DNA from: JAYFRL01 sp034925905
GTDB taxonomy: Bacteria; Bacillota; Clostridia; Lachnospirales; Anaerotignaceae
Assembly: GCA_034925905.1 (NCBI GenBank)
Contig: JAYFRL010000018.1
Span: forward strand, 48,399 to 112,398
DNA length: 64,000 nt
Reading direction: 5' to 3'
Under the pieces are notes generated by a model. That model did no database searches. It saw only the letters and a program-made list of their open reading frames with translations, and was not told the origin of the DNA. Position numbers and translations under genes: made by a program. Below, in pieces: positions 15,308-24,366 of the stretch (position 1 is the first letter of the stretch; every line of letters starts with the position of its first letter).

Positions 15308-16600
15308 TTAAAGTTTGTTTATAATATCAAAGAATCCGGGGAAAGAAATATTAACGCATTTGCAATCCAAAACAGTTGTGCTTCCTTCACAGGCAAGACC
15401 TAAAACGGCAAGAGACATCGCGATCCTGTGGTCGTTATAGCTTAACACTTTTGTGCCTTTAAGAGGCGTTTTGCCGTTTATTATCATTCCGTCACCGGTT
15501 TCGGTTATGTCGGCTCCAAATTTCTTAAGCTCGGTAACCATTGCTTTTATTCGGTTTGATTCTTTAACCTTAAGCTCTTCGGCGTCTTTTATGATTGTAG
15601 TTCCTTCTGCAAAGCAGGCAGCAACTGCCAAAACAGGTATCTCGTCTATCAAAAGAGGTATAAGCTCCTTTGATATGGTTATACCCTTAAGCTTAGACGA
15701 AGAAACGGTTATATCTCCTCTTGTTTCCCCGGATATGGTTTTAACCCCGGTTGTTTCTATATTTGCGCCCATTTGGCGAAGAGCGGTTATTATTCCTGTT
15801 CTTGTCGGATTTAAGCCTACGTTTTTAATGGTAATCACGCTGTTTTTGCATATTGTGCCTATAACCATGAAATACGCTGCCGATGAAATATCTGCCGGAA
15901 CGTCTATTTCGCATCCGTTTAAAATGACTTCGCCGCCGGATACAATTTCAGCCCCTTCTTTTATTATGCTTGCACCCATGTGGTTAAGCATTATTTCCGT
16001 ATGGTCTCTCGTTGCTTCCGGCTCGGTTATTTTTGTTTCACCTTCGGCATAAAGGCTGGCCAGCAGTATTGCACTTTTAACTTGCGCGCTTGCCACGGGA
16101 AGGACATAGCTTATTCCTTTAAGGGCGCTTCCCGTAATTTCAAAGGGTGCAAAAAGCTTGCCTTCGGGTATAGAGTCTTTTAAATTTTTAAATTTAGCTC
16201 CCATAAGCGAAAGAGGGGTAAATATTCTGTCCATAGGACGTTTTTGTATGGAACTGTCGCCGGTTAACCGGCTTTTAAAACCAGATCCGGCAAGTATACC
16301 GCTTAAAAGGCGTATGGTTGTGCCGCTGTTTCCAACATTAAGCGTTTCTTCGGGAGCTTTAAGACCATGCAGACCGTTTCCGTAAATTGTTACGTCAGTC
16401 CCTGAAATTTCTATTTTAATTCCCATTTGTCTGAAACAGCTTATGGTTGAAATGCAGTCTTCTCCCATTAAAAAGCCTTTCACATGCGTTTTTCCAGTGG
16501 CTATGGAGCCAAGCATAACCGACCTATGGGATATGGATTTGTCACCCGGAACGGTTAACGAAGCTTTTAAGTTTTGTTTTCCTTTTACATTATAATCCAT
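15308..16600 (-). CDS. aroA: 3-phosphoshikimate 1-carboxyvinyltransferase (EPSP synthase)
   Basis: Sixth step of the shikimate pathway: transfers enolpyruvate from PEP to shikimate-3-phosphate. The 430-aa protein has VPGDKSISHRSVMLGSIA at the substrate-binding N-terminus, LNVGNSGTTIRLLSG, the RPMDRIFTPL segment and the C-terminal YNDHRIAMSLAVLGL. The start is ATG 16600 with AGGAG seven bases upstream; a longer reading from 16633 would overlap the preceding tyrA. It is the third gene of aroF-tyrA-aroA, under the T-box leader. Confidence 0.95.
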   Translation of the reverse strand: MDYNVKGKQNLKASLTVPGDKSISHRSVMLGSIATGKTHVKGFLMGEDCISTISCFRQMGIKIEISGTDVTIYGNGLHGLKAPEETLNVGNSGTTIRLLSGILAGSGFKSRLTGDSSIQKRPMDRIFTPLSLMGAKFKNLKDSIPEGKLFAPFEITGSALKGISYVLPVASAQVKSAILLASLYAEGETKITEPEATRDHTEIMLNHMGASIIKEGAEIVSGGEVILNGCEIDVPADISSAAYFMVIGTICKNSVITIKNVGLNPTRTGIITALRQMGANIETTGVKTISGETRGDITVSSSKLKGITISKELIPLLIDEIPVLAVAACFAEGTTIIKDAEELKVKESNRIKAMVTELKKFGADITETGDGMIINGKTPLKGTKVLSYNDHRIAMSLAVLGLACEGSTTVLDCKCVNISFPGFFDIINKL

Positions 16601-16610
16601 GATAAAACTC

Positions 16611-17711
16611 CTAGTTTTTGATATGGGCTTCAAAAGAAGCTTCTTCCAAAACAGATAAGCTCTTTTGCCTGTCGCTTTCGCTGCCCAGCGCTATTATAAG
16701 AGCGCCGTTTTCATGCTCACGGTTATTGGCTATCGTGAGGTTTTTGATATTTATTTCGTTAGCTGAGAACAAAAGCGCTATTGAGGCTATGCTTCCCGGC
16801 CTGTCTATAACATCAACAGATATCTCATATGCCTTATAAAAACCGCTGCCTGAATTTATATTTTTGAATGAATCTCTGTATTCTTTGGCTAAAGCAAAGA
16901 AATCATGTATTTCATTCTCTTTTTTTTCTTTTAAAGAGGTTTTGAACCTTTCAAGCACGCCTTCAAAGCTGTTTAAGAGGCTTAATATATATTCTGGGTT
17001 TGAAAAGCAAATGCTTTCCCAAACATCAGGGTTTGAGGATGCGATTCTTGTTATATCCCTAAAGCCTCCGGCGGCCAGAGTGTGCATATATTTTTCGCTT
17101 CCGTCTGCTTCTTTAACAGTGTTTACGAGAGCAGAGGCTATTATTTGAGGGATATGGCTTATTCCTGCCACTGCCCGGTCATGGAGAAGGGGAGGCATAA
17201 GCAAGGGCAGAGCACCGATGGTTTTTATTATATACGTAAAATCTGAAACAAGTTCTTTAGGGACATTATCAGCCGGAGATATTATATAATAAGCGTTTTC
17301 AAACAAGTGCTCCTTTGAAGCTGCATATCCGGTTTTTTCGGAGCCTGTCATAGGGTGGCCGCCTATATAATATATATTTTCGGGTAAAGATTTCATTTTA
17401 TCCGCTATATATTTTTTTGTGCTCCCCACATCGGATATAACACAGCCATCAGAAACTATAGGCAAAAGCTTATCTGCATATTCATATATCATATCCACGG
17501 GTGTGCATATAAATATGCAGCCGCAATCCTTAAAAATATCATTTATCTCGTTTGAATATGCGTCTATAACTCCATCGTCATAAGCGGCTTTAAGAGGGGC
17601 CTCGCTTCTGTTAAATGCAGCTATATAAGGTGAGGATAGCCTTGCCTTAAGCGCTTTGGCAAGAGAGCCGCCTATAAGCCCAAGACCTATTATTCCGAAT
17701 TTATTGTTCAT
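16611..17711 (-). CDS. tyrA: Prephenate dehydrogenase with C-terminal ACT domain
   Basis: Oxidative decarboxylation of prephenate to 4-hydroxyphenylpyruvate, the committed tyrosine step. The Rossmann motif FGIIGLGLIGGSLAKAL opens the protein, GGHPMTGSEKTGY is the family signature around the active site, and SHIPQIIASAL lies in the helical dimerisation domain. Residues about 295-366 are an ACT domain (ISVDVIDRPGSIASIALLFS), expected to bind tyrosine for feedback control. The length of 366 aa is normal for the Gram-positive type. It abuts aroF (stop next to start) and is followed by aroA after 10 bases. Confidence 0.95.
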   Translation of the reverse strand: MNNKFGIIGLGLIGGSLAKALKARLSSPYIAAFNRSEAPLKAAYDDGVIDAYSNEINDIFKDCGCIFICTPVDMIYEYADKLLPIVSDGCVISDVGSTKKYIADKMKSLPENIYYIGGHPMTGSEKTGYAASKEHLFENAYYIISPADNVPKELVSDFTYIIKTIGALPLLMPPLLHDRAVAGISHIPQIIASALVNTVKEADGSEKYMHTLAAGGFRDITRIASSNPDVWESICFSNPEYILSLLNSFEGVLERFKTSLKEKKENEIHDFFALAKEYRDSFKNINSGSGFYKAYEISVDVIDRPGSIASIALLFSANEINIKNLTIANNREHENGALIIALGSESDRQKSLSVLEEASFEAHIKN

Positions 17712-18725
17712 TTAAAACTTCCTTCCCATAAGCTTTATAAGAGGTTTAAGCTCTTTGCAAAGAATTTCAAAATCGTTAGGTGCGAGGGACTGCGGTCCAT
17801 CCGAGAGGGCTTCCTTCGGATTTGGGTGCACTTCAATCATAAGCCCGTCGCATCCGGCTGCAATGCCTGCGCGGCTTAAAGGTGCGATATATTCTCTTAC
17901 TCCCGAAGCATGGCTTGGGTCGATGATTATAGGCAAATGAGATTTTTTCTTTATAACCGGCACTGCGCTTATATCAAGGGTGTTTCTTGTGCTGGTTTCA
18001 TATGTTCTTATTCCTCTTTCGCAAAGTATAACATTTTCGTTGCCTTCGCTCATAACATATTCGGCGGCATTCAACCACTCGTCTATGGTAGCCGAGATTC
18101 CCCTTTTAAGCATTACGGGCATATTAAGCCTGCCGACGTATTTAAGCAGTTCAAAGTTTTGCATATTTCTTGCTCCGATTTGAAGGATATCCACATATCC
18201 GGCAGCAGCTTCCGCAGCACGTTCGCTGGTTACTTCCGTTATAACAGAAAGACCTGTTATTTCTCTTATCTCTGCCATGAATTTAAGGCCTTCCACTTCA
18301 AGGCCTTGAAAGGAATAAGGGGAGGTACGCGGTTTATATGTTCCGCCCCGGAGAATTTGCGCGCCTGAGTTTTTAACTGCAATTGCGGACTGTAAAAGCT
18401 GTTCTCTTGATTCTACGGCGCACGGACCGGCCATTATAACGAAATTATCCCCGCCTATTTTTACACCGTTAACATTTACAACGGTAGGGTCGGGATGAAA
18501 GTAGCGGTTTGCAAGCTTATAAGTTTCGCTTATATGCACTATTCTTTCAACACCGGGAAGGTCCAAGGGGTTTTTTTCTATAAACTTGTTTTTGTCGCCG
18601 ACAACGCCAACGAGAGTGATTTCTTCTCCGTGGCTGACATGAGCCTTAAGACCCAAGCCTTCTATAATACCTACAACATTGGACAGTTGTTCTTCTGTTG
18701 AAGAACGTTTCATAATTACAATCAT
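17712..18725 (-). CDS. aroF: 3-deoxy-7-phosphoheptulonate synthase (DAHP synthase, type I-beta)
   Basis: First step of the shikimate pathway: PEP plus erythrose-4-phosphate. Residues 1 to about 65 are a ferredoxin-like regulatory domain (MIVIMKRSSTEEQLSNVVGI), as in the Thermotoga-type enzyme where it mediates Tyr/Phe inhibition. The barrel follows with MAGPCAVESREQLL, GGTYKPRTSPYSFQGL, MLKRGISATIDEWL and IIDPSHASGVREY, which supply the PEP-binding and metal-binding residues. The start is ATG 18725, with AGGAGG eight bases upstream. It is the first gene after the T-box leader. Confidence 0.95.
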   Translation of the reverse strand: MIVIMKRSSTEEQLSNVVGIIEGLGLKAHVSHGEEITLVGVVGDKNKFIEKNPLDLPGVERIVHISETYKLANRYFHPDPTVVNVNGVKIGGDNFVIMAGPCAVESREQLLQSAIAVKNSGAQILRGGTYKPRTSPYSFQGLEVEGLKFMAEIREITGLSVITEVTSERAAEAAAGYVDILQIGARNMQNFELLKYVGRLNMPVMLKRGISATIDEWLNAAEYVMSEGNENVILCERGIRTYETSTRNTLDISAVPVIKKKSHLPIIIDPSHASGVREYIAPLSRAGIAAGCDGLMIEVHPNPKEALSDGPQSLAPNDFEILCKELKPLIKLMGRKF

Positions 18726-18784
18726 TTTTCTTTCCTCCTAGTTAAAATGGGAAATTTAAAAGCATGGAGTATTCGGCCGAAAAA

Positions 18785-19062
18785 CAAAAAACTCCCGTCC
18801 CAAAAGGACGAGAGGTTATTCTCGTGTTACCACCTTAATTTGCAAACAGCTTGCGCTTAATTTGCCTCGCAAAGTACAGTCGAAACGATACTCCGGCACT
18901 ATAACGTGTGCAAAAAACGTCACTTCCTACTTGCAAAAGCGTTCAGAGTGAAGCTCAAAGATGTATTCACAGCTAAGCCTGCCTCGCACTTCTCATCAAC
19001 CAGTAACTTTCTGTCAGGAGATTTTAGCTGTTACTTATTCTTATCATAGCTTTTAAAATATT
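18785..19062 (-). promoter_or_regulatory. T-box leader, tyrosine specifier (UAC)
   Basis: Minus-strand leader of the aro operon. The T-box sequence AAGGTGGTAACACGAG (plus 18821-18836) is followed by a terminator hairpin, CTCTCGTCC-loop-GGACGGGAG, and a T-run (18786-18816). In Stem I an AGTA motif (near 19030-19036) and GAA-UAC-A (codon at 18963-18965) fit the specifier loop, where the codon follows GAA. UAC reads tyrosine, which agrees with tyrA in the operon. Uncharged tRNA-Tyr should stabilise the antiterminator and switch the operon on. Confidence 0.88.
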
Positions 19063-19068
19063 TACCAC

Positions 19069-19097
19069 ATTATAAATTAAAAGTCGTCATAAGTCAA
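19069..19097 (-). promoter_or_regulatory. Promoter of the T-box / aroF operon
   Basis: On the minus strand TTGACT (19092-19097), 17-bp spacer, TATAAT (19069-19074). The transcript would start near 19062, at the base of T-box Stem I. Confidence 0.8.
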
Positions 19098-19116
19098 ACG
19101 CTTTTTATATTTTGTT

Positions 19117-19145
19117 GAATAAAATTTAAAGCCTGTACATAGATA
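19117..19145 (+). promoter_or_regulatory. Possible sigma-E promoter of spoIIIA
   Basis: GAATAAA (19117-19123), 14 bases, CATAGATA (19138-19145) is a loose match to the mother-cell sigma-E consensus (-35 ATATT-like, -10 CATACA-T). SpoIIIA operons are sigma-E dependent in Bacillus. The match is weak. Confidence 0.3.
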
Positions 19146-19166
19146 TTAAAAAAAGGAGGAGGAGAA

Positions 19167-20102
19167 ATGGACCAAAGAGAAGCTTTGCTAATGAATTTTC
19201 CTGCAAACATACGGAAACTTTTTTCGGGAATAAATGAAAATGATTTTAAGGATATAACAGAAATAAGGCTTAGGACAGGGAAACCGCTTTTAATCATATA
19301 CAGAGGGGAAGAAGTTTACATAAACAAAAACGGAGATTTAAGCATAAGCGGAAAAGGGAGCTATATAACAGAGCAGGAAGATGTTGAAAACACAGTTGTT
19401 CTAATAAGCAACTATTCGCCTTATGCCTTTGACGAAGACATAAAAAGAGGCTTTATAACCATTTCAGGAGGACATAGGGCAGGGCTTTCCGGGAAAGTTG
19501 TAACAGAGGGAGGAAAAATAAAAACCATAAGCCAGATAAACGGCATATGCTTAAGACTTTCCCATGAAATAAAGGGCTGCGCAGATGAAGCGATTAAATA
19601 TATCCTAAACAAAGGACAAGTTTTGCATACAATGATTATTTCCCCGCCTGGCTGCGGGAAAACAACTCTTTTGCGGGATATAATAAGGCAAATTTCGGAT
19701 GATGCAGGTAAAAACGTATCCGTAATAGATGAAAGAAGTGAAATAGCAGGATGCTATATGGGCATACCCCAAAGGGATATCGGGCAAAGAACGGATGTTA
19801 TGGACGCATGTCCAAAGGCTTTAGGTATGCTTATGGTCTTAAGAAGCCTTGCTCCCGATGTTATTGCGGTGGATGAAATAGGCAGCAAGGATGATATTTT
19901 TGCTATAGGAGAGATATTAAACGCAGGTATAAAGCTTATAGCCACAGTGCACGGCAAGGATATCACAGACGTGTCAAAGAAACCGTATTTATCTGAGCTT
20001 GTTAAAACGGGCGCATTTGAACGCTATATAGTGCTTTCCAAAAACAAGGGTTTTGGAACGATAGAAGAAATATACGACGGAGCTTTGAGGGAACTAAAAT
20101 GA
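19167..20102 (+). CDS. spoIIIAA: Stage III sporulation protein AA (ATPase)
   Basis: Cytosolic ATPase of the mother-cell channel that connects to the forespore during engulfment, related to type II/IV secretion ATPases. The 311-aa protein has Walker A PPGCGKTTLLRD at about residue 158 and Walker B DVIAVDEIG at about residue 230. The N-terminal segment ITEIRLRTGKPL is characteristic of the family. The start is ATG 19167 with AGGAGGAGG upstream. It is the first gene of an eight-gene operon and overlaps spoIIIAB by 4 bp. Confidence 0.95.
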   Translation: MDQREALLMNFPANIRKLFSGINENDFKDITEIRLRTGKPLLIIYRGEEVYINKNGDLSISGKGSYITEQEDVENTVVLISNYSPYAFDEDIKRGFITISGGHRAGLSGKVVTEGGKIKTISQINGICLRLSHEIKGCADEAIKYILNKGQVLHTMIISPPGCGKTTLLRDIIRQISDDAGKNVSVIDERSEIAGCYMGIPQRDIGQRTDVMDACPKALGMLMVLRSLAPDVIAVDEIGSKDDIFAIGEILNAGIKLIATVHGKDITDVSKKPYLSELVKTGAFERYIVLSKNKGFGTIEEIYDGALRELK

Positions 20103-20620
20103 TAATAAAAATTTTAGGCTCGGTTTTAATAATCTGTTCCACAACCCTATTGGGATATATATATTCCAATATTGATAAATATAGGATTTTGGAGCTTTCT
20201 GAGCTTGAAAAGGCGATGTCGGTTTTAAAAAGCCAGATAGAATTTGTGGCTATGCCGCTGCCGCAGGCCTTTTTTGAAACGGCTTCAAGGGTTAAGCCTC
20301 CGGCATCAGATATTTTCAAAGCTGTAAGCAATAAAATAGAGCGAAAAGAAGGACAAACAATAAAAGACATATGGTGTGAGGCAATATTGGAATCAACTAA
20401 AAACACTTATCTTACAAAGGAAGACAAAGAAGAGCTTTGCGCGCTTGGGCTGACACTTGGATATCTTGATAAGATCCGGCAGCAAAGGAGCATAATGCTG
20501 TTTGAAGAATACATAAAAGAAACCAAATCGGCATTGAAAGCAAAAAGCCTGGTAAGCTCAAAGCTTTATATGAGTATGGGTGTTTTATCGGGGCTTATAA
20601 TAGCCGTAGTTTTAATATAG
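20099..20620 (+). CDS. spoIIIAB: Stage III sporulation protein AB
   Basis: A 173-aa protein of the SpoIIIA complex, structurally similar to GspF-like secretion components. It has an N-terminal transmembrane segment (ILGSVLIICSTTLLGYIYSN), a helical soluble domain with the conserved LSELEKAMSVLKSQIEF and LPQAF, and a C-terminal hydrophobic segment (GVLSGLIIAVVLI). The start overlaps the spoIIIAA stop (ATGA). Identity is supported by both sequence and position. Confidence 0.92.
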   Translation: MIIKILGSVLIICSTTLLGYIYSNIDKYRILELSELEKAMSVLKSQIEFVAMPLPQAFFETASRVKPPASDIFKAVSNKIERKEGQTIKDIWCEAILESTKNTYLTKEDKEELCALGLTLGYLDKIRQQRSIMLFEEYIKETKSALKAKSLVSSKLYMSMGVLSGLIIAVVLI

Positions 20621-20629
20621 GAGGCTTAT

Positions 20630-20824
20630 ATGGAAATAAACATTGTGTTTCAGATTGCGGCTGTCGGGATATTGATATCTGTGCTAAACCAGGTTCTTAT
20701 AAGGGCAGGGCGCGAGGAGCAGGCAATGATGACAACTCTTGCCGGCCTTGTTGTTGTATTATACTGGGTTATCCAATACATAAGCAAGCTCTTTATATCA
20801 GTTCAAACGATATTTAATTTGTAG
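20630..20824 (+). CDS. spoIIIAC: Stage III sporulation protein AC
   Basis: A 64-aa membrane protein with two transmembrane helices: IVFQIAAVGILISVLNQVLI and MMTTLAGLVVVLYWVIQYI. The GREEQA loop between them is characteristic of SpoIIIAC. It probably forms part of the channel base with SpoIIIAD. The ribosome site is GGAGG, seven bases before ATG 20630. Confidence 0.92.
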   Translation: MEINIVFQIAAVGILISVLNQVLIRAGREEQAMMTTLAGLVVVLYWVIQYISKLFISVQTIFNL

Positions 20825-20832
20825 GTGATCAT

Positions 20833-21213
20833 ATGGAGATATACCAGGTTGTATCAGTAGGGATAATAGGCACTGTGCTTTCGGTAACGCTTAAAAAATA
20901 CAGCCCGGAATACAGCGTGCTTGTCGGCGTTGGGACAAGTATAATAATATTTTTGTTTGTCCTTACAAGAGTTGGCGGGATACTTGAGATGTTTGGGGAT
21001 ATAGCGGATGACGGCGGGATAGACAAAGGCTATGTCGGTATAGTTGTAAAAATAATAGCCATAGCATATATAACCCAGTTTGGAGCGGAGCTTTGTATGG
21101 ACGCGGGAGAAAAGGCCATTGCCTCAAAGATAGAGCTTGCGGGGAAAGTGCTTATAATGATGGTTTCAACCCCCGTTATTATATTTCTCATGAATTTAAT
21201 TATGAGTATTTAA
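20833..21213 (+). CDS. spoIIIAD: Stage III sporulation protein AD
   Basis: A 126-aa membrane protein, homologous in fold to SpoIIIAC with extra helices. It shows VVSVGIIGTVLSVTLKKYSP, then a second hydrophobic stretch LVGVGTSIIIFLFVLT, and the conserved ITQFGAELCMDAGEKAIASK loop before the last helix. It belongs to the forespore-facing secretion channel. It lies between AC and AE with 8-12 base gaps. Confidence 0.92.
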   Translation: MEIYQVVSVGIIGTVLSVTLKKYSPEYSVLVGVGTSIIIFLFVLTRVGGILEMFGDIADDGGIDKGYVGIVVKIIAIAYITQFGAELCMDAGEKAIASKIELAGKVLIMMVSTPVIIFLMNLIMSI

Positions 21214-21225
21214 GGAGTTTTTCAA

Positions 21226-22347
21226 ATGATAAAAAAGCTTTTGTTGTGCATTTTCGTTATTTTCTTGGTTTGTCCCCAAAGAGTCATGGCCTCTGAGAGC
21301 AAAACGCTGGTTGAGCCGGCTTTAAGGTCGATAGGAATAGAAGAAATAAGCAGCGATATTTCTGAGATAACAGATGGGGAAATGGATTTTTACGCTATAG
21401 TAAAAAGCCTTGTTTCCGGGGATTTCAATGAAATTAAAGAAGCTTTTTTAAACGGTATAAAAAACGCCCTTTTAGGAGAGGTAAATACTCATTTTAAAAC
21501 AATGAAACGGCTTGTTGTTATAGCGCTTTTGGGGGCGCTTTTAAAAATATTCTCCAGCGGGTTTTCAAGTAAAGCGGTTGGCGAGCTTGGGTTTTATGTG
21601 TGTTATATAGTGATAATAACGATAATAACGGCTTCATTTTCGGAGGAAGCGCTTATTGTTTCCGAAACGGCTTCAAAAATACTTGATATAACCCAGGTTA
21701 TGCTGGCGGCTTTTGTTTCAATAGCTCTTGCTTCAGGCAATATAGCTCAGTTTTCCGTTACGGGACCTATTATAATAGGCGCTTCGGGGATTATAACGAG
21801 CATTATATCAAGTTTTATTTTACCGGCCATAACTTTGGCCACCACCTTTGGCATGATAAACTGCATATCCGAAAAAAATATTTTAACCAAATTTTCAGAG
21901 CTTATGAAAGACGGTATGAGCTGGATTCTAAAAGGGAGCGCATACATATTTATGGCCGTTGTTTCATTATGCCGCTTTGGGACGCCGGCTTTTGGTAAAC
22001 TTGCGGATAGAGCGGCAAAAACTGCAATAGGAGTGATACCTGTTGTTGGAAATGTTTTAAACGGTGCGTTTCTAACGGCAGCCGAGCTTTCAAAAACAGT
22101 TGGCAGCAGCATGGGGGTTGCCGCGATAATTTTTGTGGTTGCGGTATGCATAACCCCGGTTTTGAAGCTTTCGGTATTTATACTGCTTTATAAGCTGACC
22201 GCAGCATTAATAGAGCCTATATGTGAGGAAAGAATAATAAAATGTCTGGGAGTTGCGGCGGATTTTTCAATAATGCTTCTCGGAGCTCTTGTAACTGTAA
22301 TAACCATGTTTGTTTTTTCGGTAATTATTATGATGACACTGGCATAA
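21226..22347 (+). CDS. spoIIIAE: Stage III sporulation protein AE
   Basis: A 373-aa polytopic membrane protein, the largest component of the complex. The N-terminus (MIKKLLLCIFVIFLVCPQRV) is a signal-like segment followed by an extracytoplasmic stretch of about 60 residues. At least six hydrophobic helices follow from residue 85 on, with conserved KIFSSGF and the FGKLADRAAKTAIGVIPVVG segment. The ribosome site is AAGGAG. Position and length agree with the family. Confidence 0.93.
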   Translation: MIKKLLLCIFVIFLVCPQRVMASESKTLVEPALRSIGIEEISSDISEITDGEMDFYAIVKSLVSGDFNEIKEAFLNGIKNALLGEVNTHFKTMKRLVVIALLGALLKIFSSGFSSKAVGELGFYVCYIVIITIITASFSEEALIVSETASKILDITQVMLAAFVSIALASGNIAQFSVTGPIIIGASGIITSIISSFILPAITLATTFGMINCISEKNILTKFSELMKDGMSWILKGSAYIFMAVVSLCRFGTPAFGKLADRAAKTAIGVIPVVGNVLNGAFLTAAELSKTVGSSMGVAAIIFVVAVCITPVLKLSVFILLYKLTAALIEPICEERIIKCLGVAADFSIMLLGALVTVITMFVFSVIIMMTLA

Positions 22348-22378
22348 TTATAGTTTTAAGGGGGTACTTTTTATAATT

Positions 22379-22975
22379 GTGGAATTGGAAGGATATGTGA
22401 AGTCAATAATTTCGGTTTTGGTGTTTTCAGCCTTTGTTGAAATGCTTATGCCGAAGGAAAATTATAGAAAATACATAAGCATAGTTTTGGGTTTTATAAT
22501 CATGCTTGTTATGATTTCTCCTATAATGCGTTTTTTTGGCAAGGGTTCGGCGTCGGACATTATAAGGAAATATGATTTTAAGCTTCAATCCGCCGCAGAT
22601 TCTTTAGGCTCATCTTTCAATATAAGTAAAGGCTACGGTTCTGGTCTTGTCGAGGATATATATAGAAACGATATATCCGAAAGCATAAAAGAAAGCCTTG
22701 ACTCCGAAGGCATAAACGCCAATGTGTCAGCAGTTGAAATAGACAATGATCCTTCATCAGAAAGTTATGGGGCCATAAAAAGCGTGGAAATAAACATGTC
22801 TGCGTCCGAACAGGAAAGCAGCGTTTATGTTCCTAAAGTTGAGGTGAAAATCGGCAATTATTTTGATTATGAAACGGAAGAGAACGAAGAAAGCAAAGAA
22901 GAAAAAGAAGTATATAGTATTTTATCAAAAAACTACGGTGTGGGAAAAGAAAATGTATACATACAAAAGAGGTGA
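22379..22975 (+). CDS. spoIIIAF: Stage III sporulation protein AF
   Basis: A 198-aa protein with two N-terminal transmembrane helices (IISVLVFSAFVEMLMP and ISIVLGFIIMLVMISPI) and a soluble C-terminal domain on the mother-cell side, ending in VYIQKR. It resembles T2SS-type assembly proteins. The start is GTG 22379; the best ribosome site, AAGGGGGT, lies about 13 bases upstream, longer than usual. It overlaps the start region of spoIIIAG. Confidence 0.9.
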   Translation: MELEGYVKSIISVLVFSAFVEMLMPKENYRKYISIVLGFIIMLVMISPIMRFFGKGSASDIIRKYDFKLQSAADSLGSSFNISKGYGSGLVEDIYRNDISESIKESLDSEGINANVSAVEIDNDPSSESYGAIKSVEINMSASEQESSVYVPKVEVKIGNYFDYETEENEESKEEKEVYSILSKNYGVGKENVYIQKR

Positions 22976-22980
22976 AAGCG

Positions 22981-23559
22981 TTGGAATTTAAAAAACTGAA
23001 GGAGCTTATGTCAAAAGACGGCGGCAAGCAGACAAGGCTTAACCTTTTTACAGCCGTTGCATTTGGGGTAATTCTTTTGATAATAGGGAATACCTTTTTT
23101 TCGTCTCCTGATAAAGAGGAAAAAACTGAAGCTGCGTTTAAAAGCGTTGAAGAAACCGATGCGTGGAACGAAAAAACTTTAGAAGACAGGCTTAGTGATA
23201 TTCTTCAATATGTAAAAGGAGCGGGGGAAGTTAAGGTGATGATAATACAGGCGGAAAGCGCGGAAACAGTTTTTGCAAGTGACGAATCTAAGGATACGGA
23301 ATCGGTTAATGAAGCCGGTTCGTCGGGAGACAGGCGAATAACGTCTAAAGAAAGCATGGAAACGAGCACGGTTATAATAGACGGCTCTGGCGAAAATGGC
23401 CAGCCGTTGGTTTCAAAAGAAATTTCGCCTCGTATAGAGGGTGTTTTAATAGTTTCGGAAGGAGGAGATAATCCTACGGTTAAAAGTGACATTTCAAAAG
23501 CCGTTGAATCGCTTTTGAATGTTCCGGCTCATAAAATACAAGTATTAAAAATGAAATGA
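22981..23559 (+). CDS. spoIIIAG: Stage III sporulation protein AG
   Basis: Ring-forming protein in the space between mother cell and forespore membranes, related to EscJ/PrgK secretion rings. One N-terminal transmembrane helix (LFTAVAFGVILLIIGNTFF) is followed by the extracellular domain with DILQYVKGAGEVKVMI and EGVLIVSEGGDNPTVKSDI, both well kept in the family. The start is probably TTG 22981, six bases after GAGGTG; GTG 22972 is in frame but sits inside that ribosome site. About 192 aa. Confidence 0.9.
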   Translation: MEFKKLKELMSKDGGKQTRLNLFTAVAFGVILLIIGNTFFSSPDKEEKTEAAFKSVEETDAWNEKTLEDRLSDILQYVKGAGEVKVMIIQAESAETVFASDESKDTESVNEAGSSGDRRITSKESMETSTVIIDGSGENGQPLVSKEISPRIEGVLIVSEGGDNPTVKSDISKAVESLLNVPAHKIQVLKMK

Positions 23560-23571
23560 AGGGGGATATAA

Positions 23572-24267
23572 ATGTTTACAATAAAAAGGAACCATATAAT
23601 TGTAACTACACTTATGATAATGATAGCAATTGCTGGTTATTTGAATTTTTCTGAAGCAAAAAGCTCTGAAAGGGGAAATGAAACAGCTCTTCAATCAGAT
23701 GAAACCTTGGGCAATTATGCCATATTAGGCGACGAAGAAGAAATAACCACACTCGCAGACGATATGACAGAAGAAGAAATAGCATCTTCCGAGTTTGACC
23801 CAATAACTGCGGAAGCCATTGGAGACACCGGAAGCGAAGCTGTTGCCGCTTCCACAACTTCTGCCGATGATACGGGGGCTGCGGTTTTTGTAAATTCAAC
23901 GCTTGACGCATCGGAATATTTTGTTCAGGCTAAGCTTGACCGCGAACAGGAAAGAGCAAAAGAAAAGGATATTTTGACAGAAATGATAAACAATAAAAAC
24001 GTGGAAAAGGAACAAAAAGTAAACTGTGCTGAAAGCATGCTGGAACTTCAGAAACGCATAGAAAAAGAAGCGGCAGCCGAGGCTATGATAAAGGCAAAAG
24101 GCTTTAAAGAAGCTTATGTGCGTATAGACGACAATACGGTTGATGTGGTTATAGACAAGGAAAGTCTTACAGAAGCCGAAACGGCTCAGATTATGGATAT
24201 AGTAAAGAGAAAGACAGGTATTGCAAACGACAAAATAAGGATTACAATATATAAAAAGCAACAATAA
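23572..24267 (+). CDS. spoIIIAH: Stage III sporulation protein AH
   Basis: A 231-aa protein with an N-terminal transmembrane helix (HIIVTTLMIMIAIAGYLNF), an acidic, low-complexity linker (to about residue 110) and a C-terminal ring-building domain: FVQAKLDREQERAKEKDILT through IMDIVKRKTGIANDKIRITI. In Bacillus this domain binds SpoIIQ of the forespore; no spoIIQ is in this window. The ribosome site is GGGGGA. It is the last gene of the operon, followed by a terminator. Confidence 0.93.
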   Translation: MFTIKRNHIIVTTLMIMIAIAGYLNFSEAKSSERGNETALQSDETLGNYAILGDEEEITTLADDMTEEEIASSEFDPITAEAIGDTGSEAVAASTTSADDTGAAVFVNSTLDASEYFVQAKLDREQERAKEKDILTEMINNKNVEKEQKVNCAESMLELQKRIEKEAAAEAMIKAKGFKEAYVRIDDNTVDVVIDKESLTEAETAQIMDIVKRKTGIANDKIRITIYKKQQ

Positions 24268-24303
24268 CCTCTACATAAAAACAGGGATGACTCTTAAATC
24301 ATA

Positions 24304-24336
24304 AAAAGAGCGGGGAATATTATTCTCTGCTCTTTT
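24304..24336 (+). terminator. Terminator of the spoIIIA operon
   Basis: AAAAGAGC ... GCTCTTTT with an inner GAATA/TATTC pairing, ending in a T-run. It lies about 36 bases after the spoIIIAH stop. Confidence 0.75.
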
Positions 24337-24366
24337 GAGTTTAAGGTTAAATTATAAATACATACT

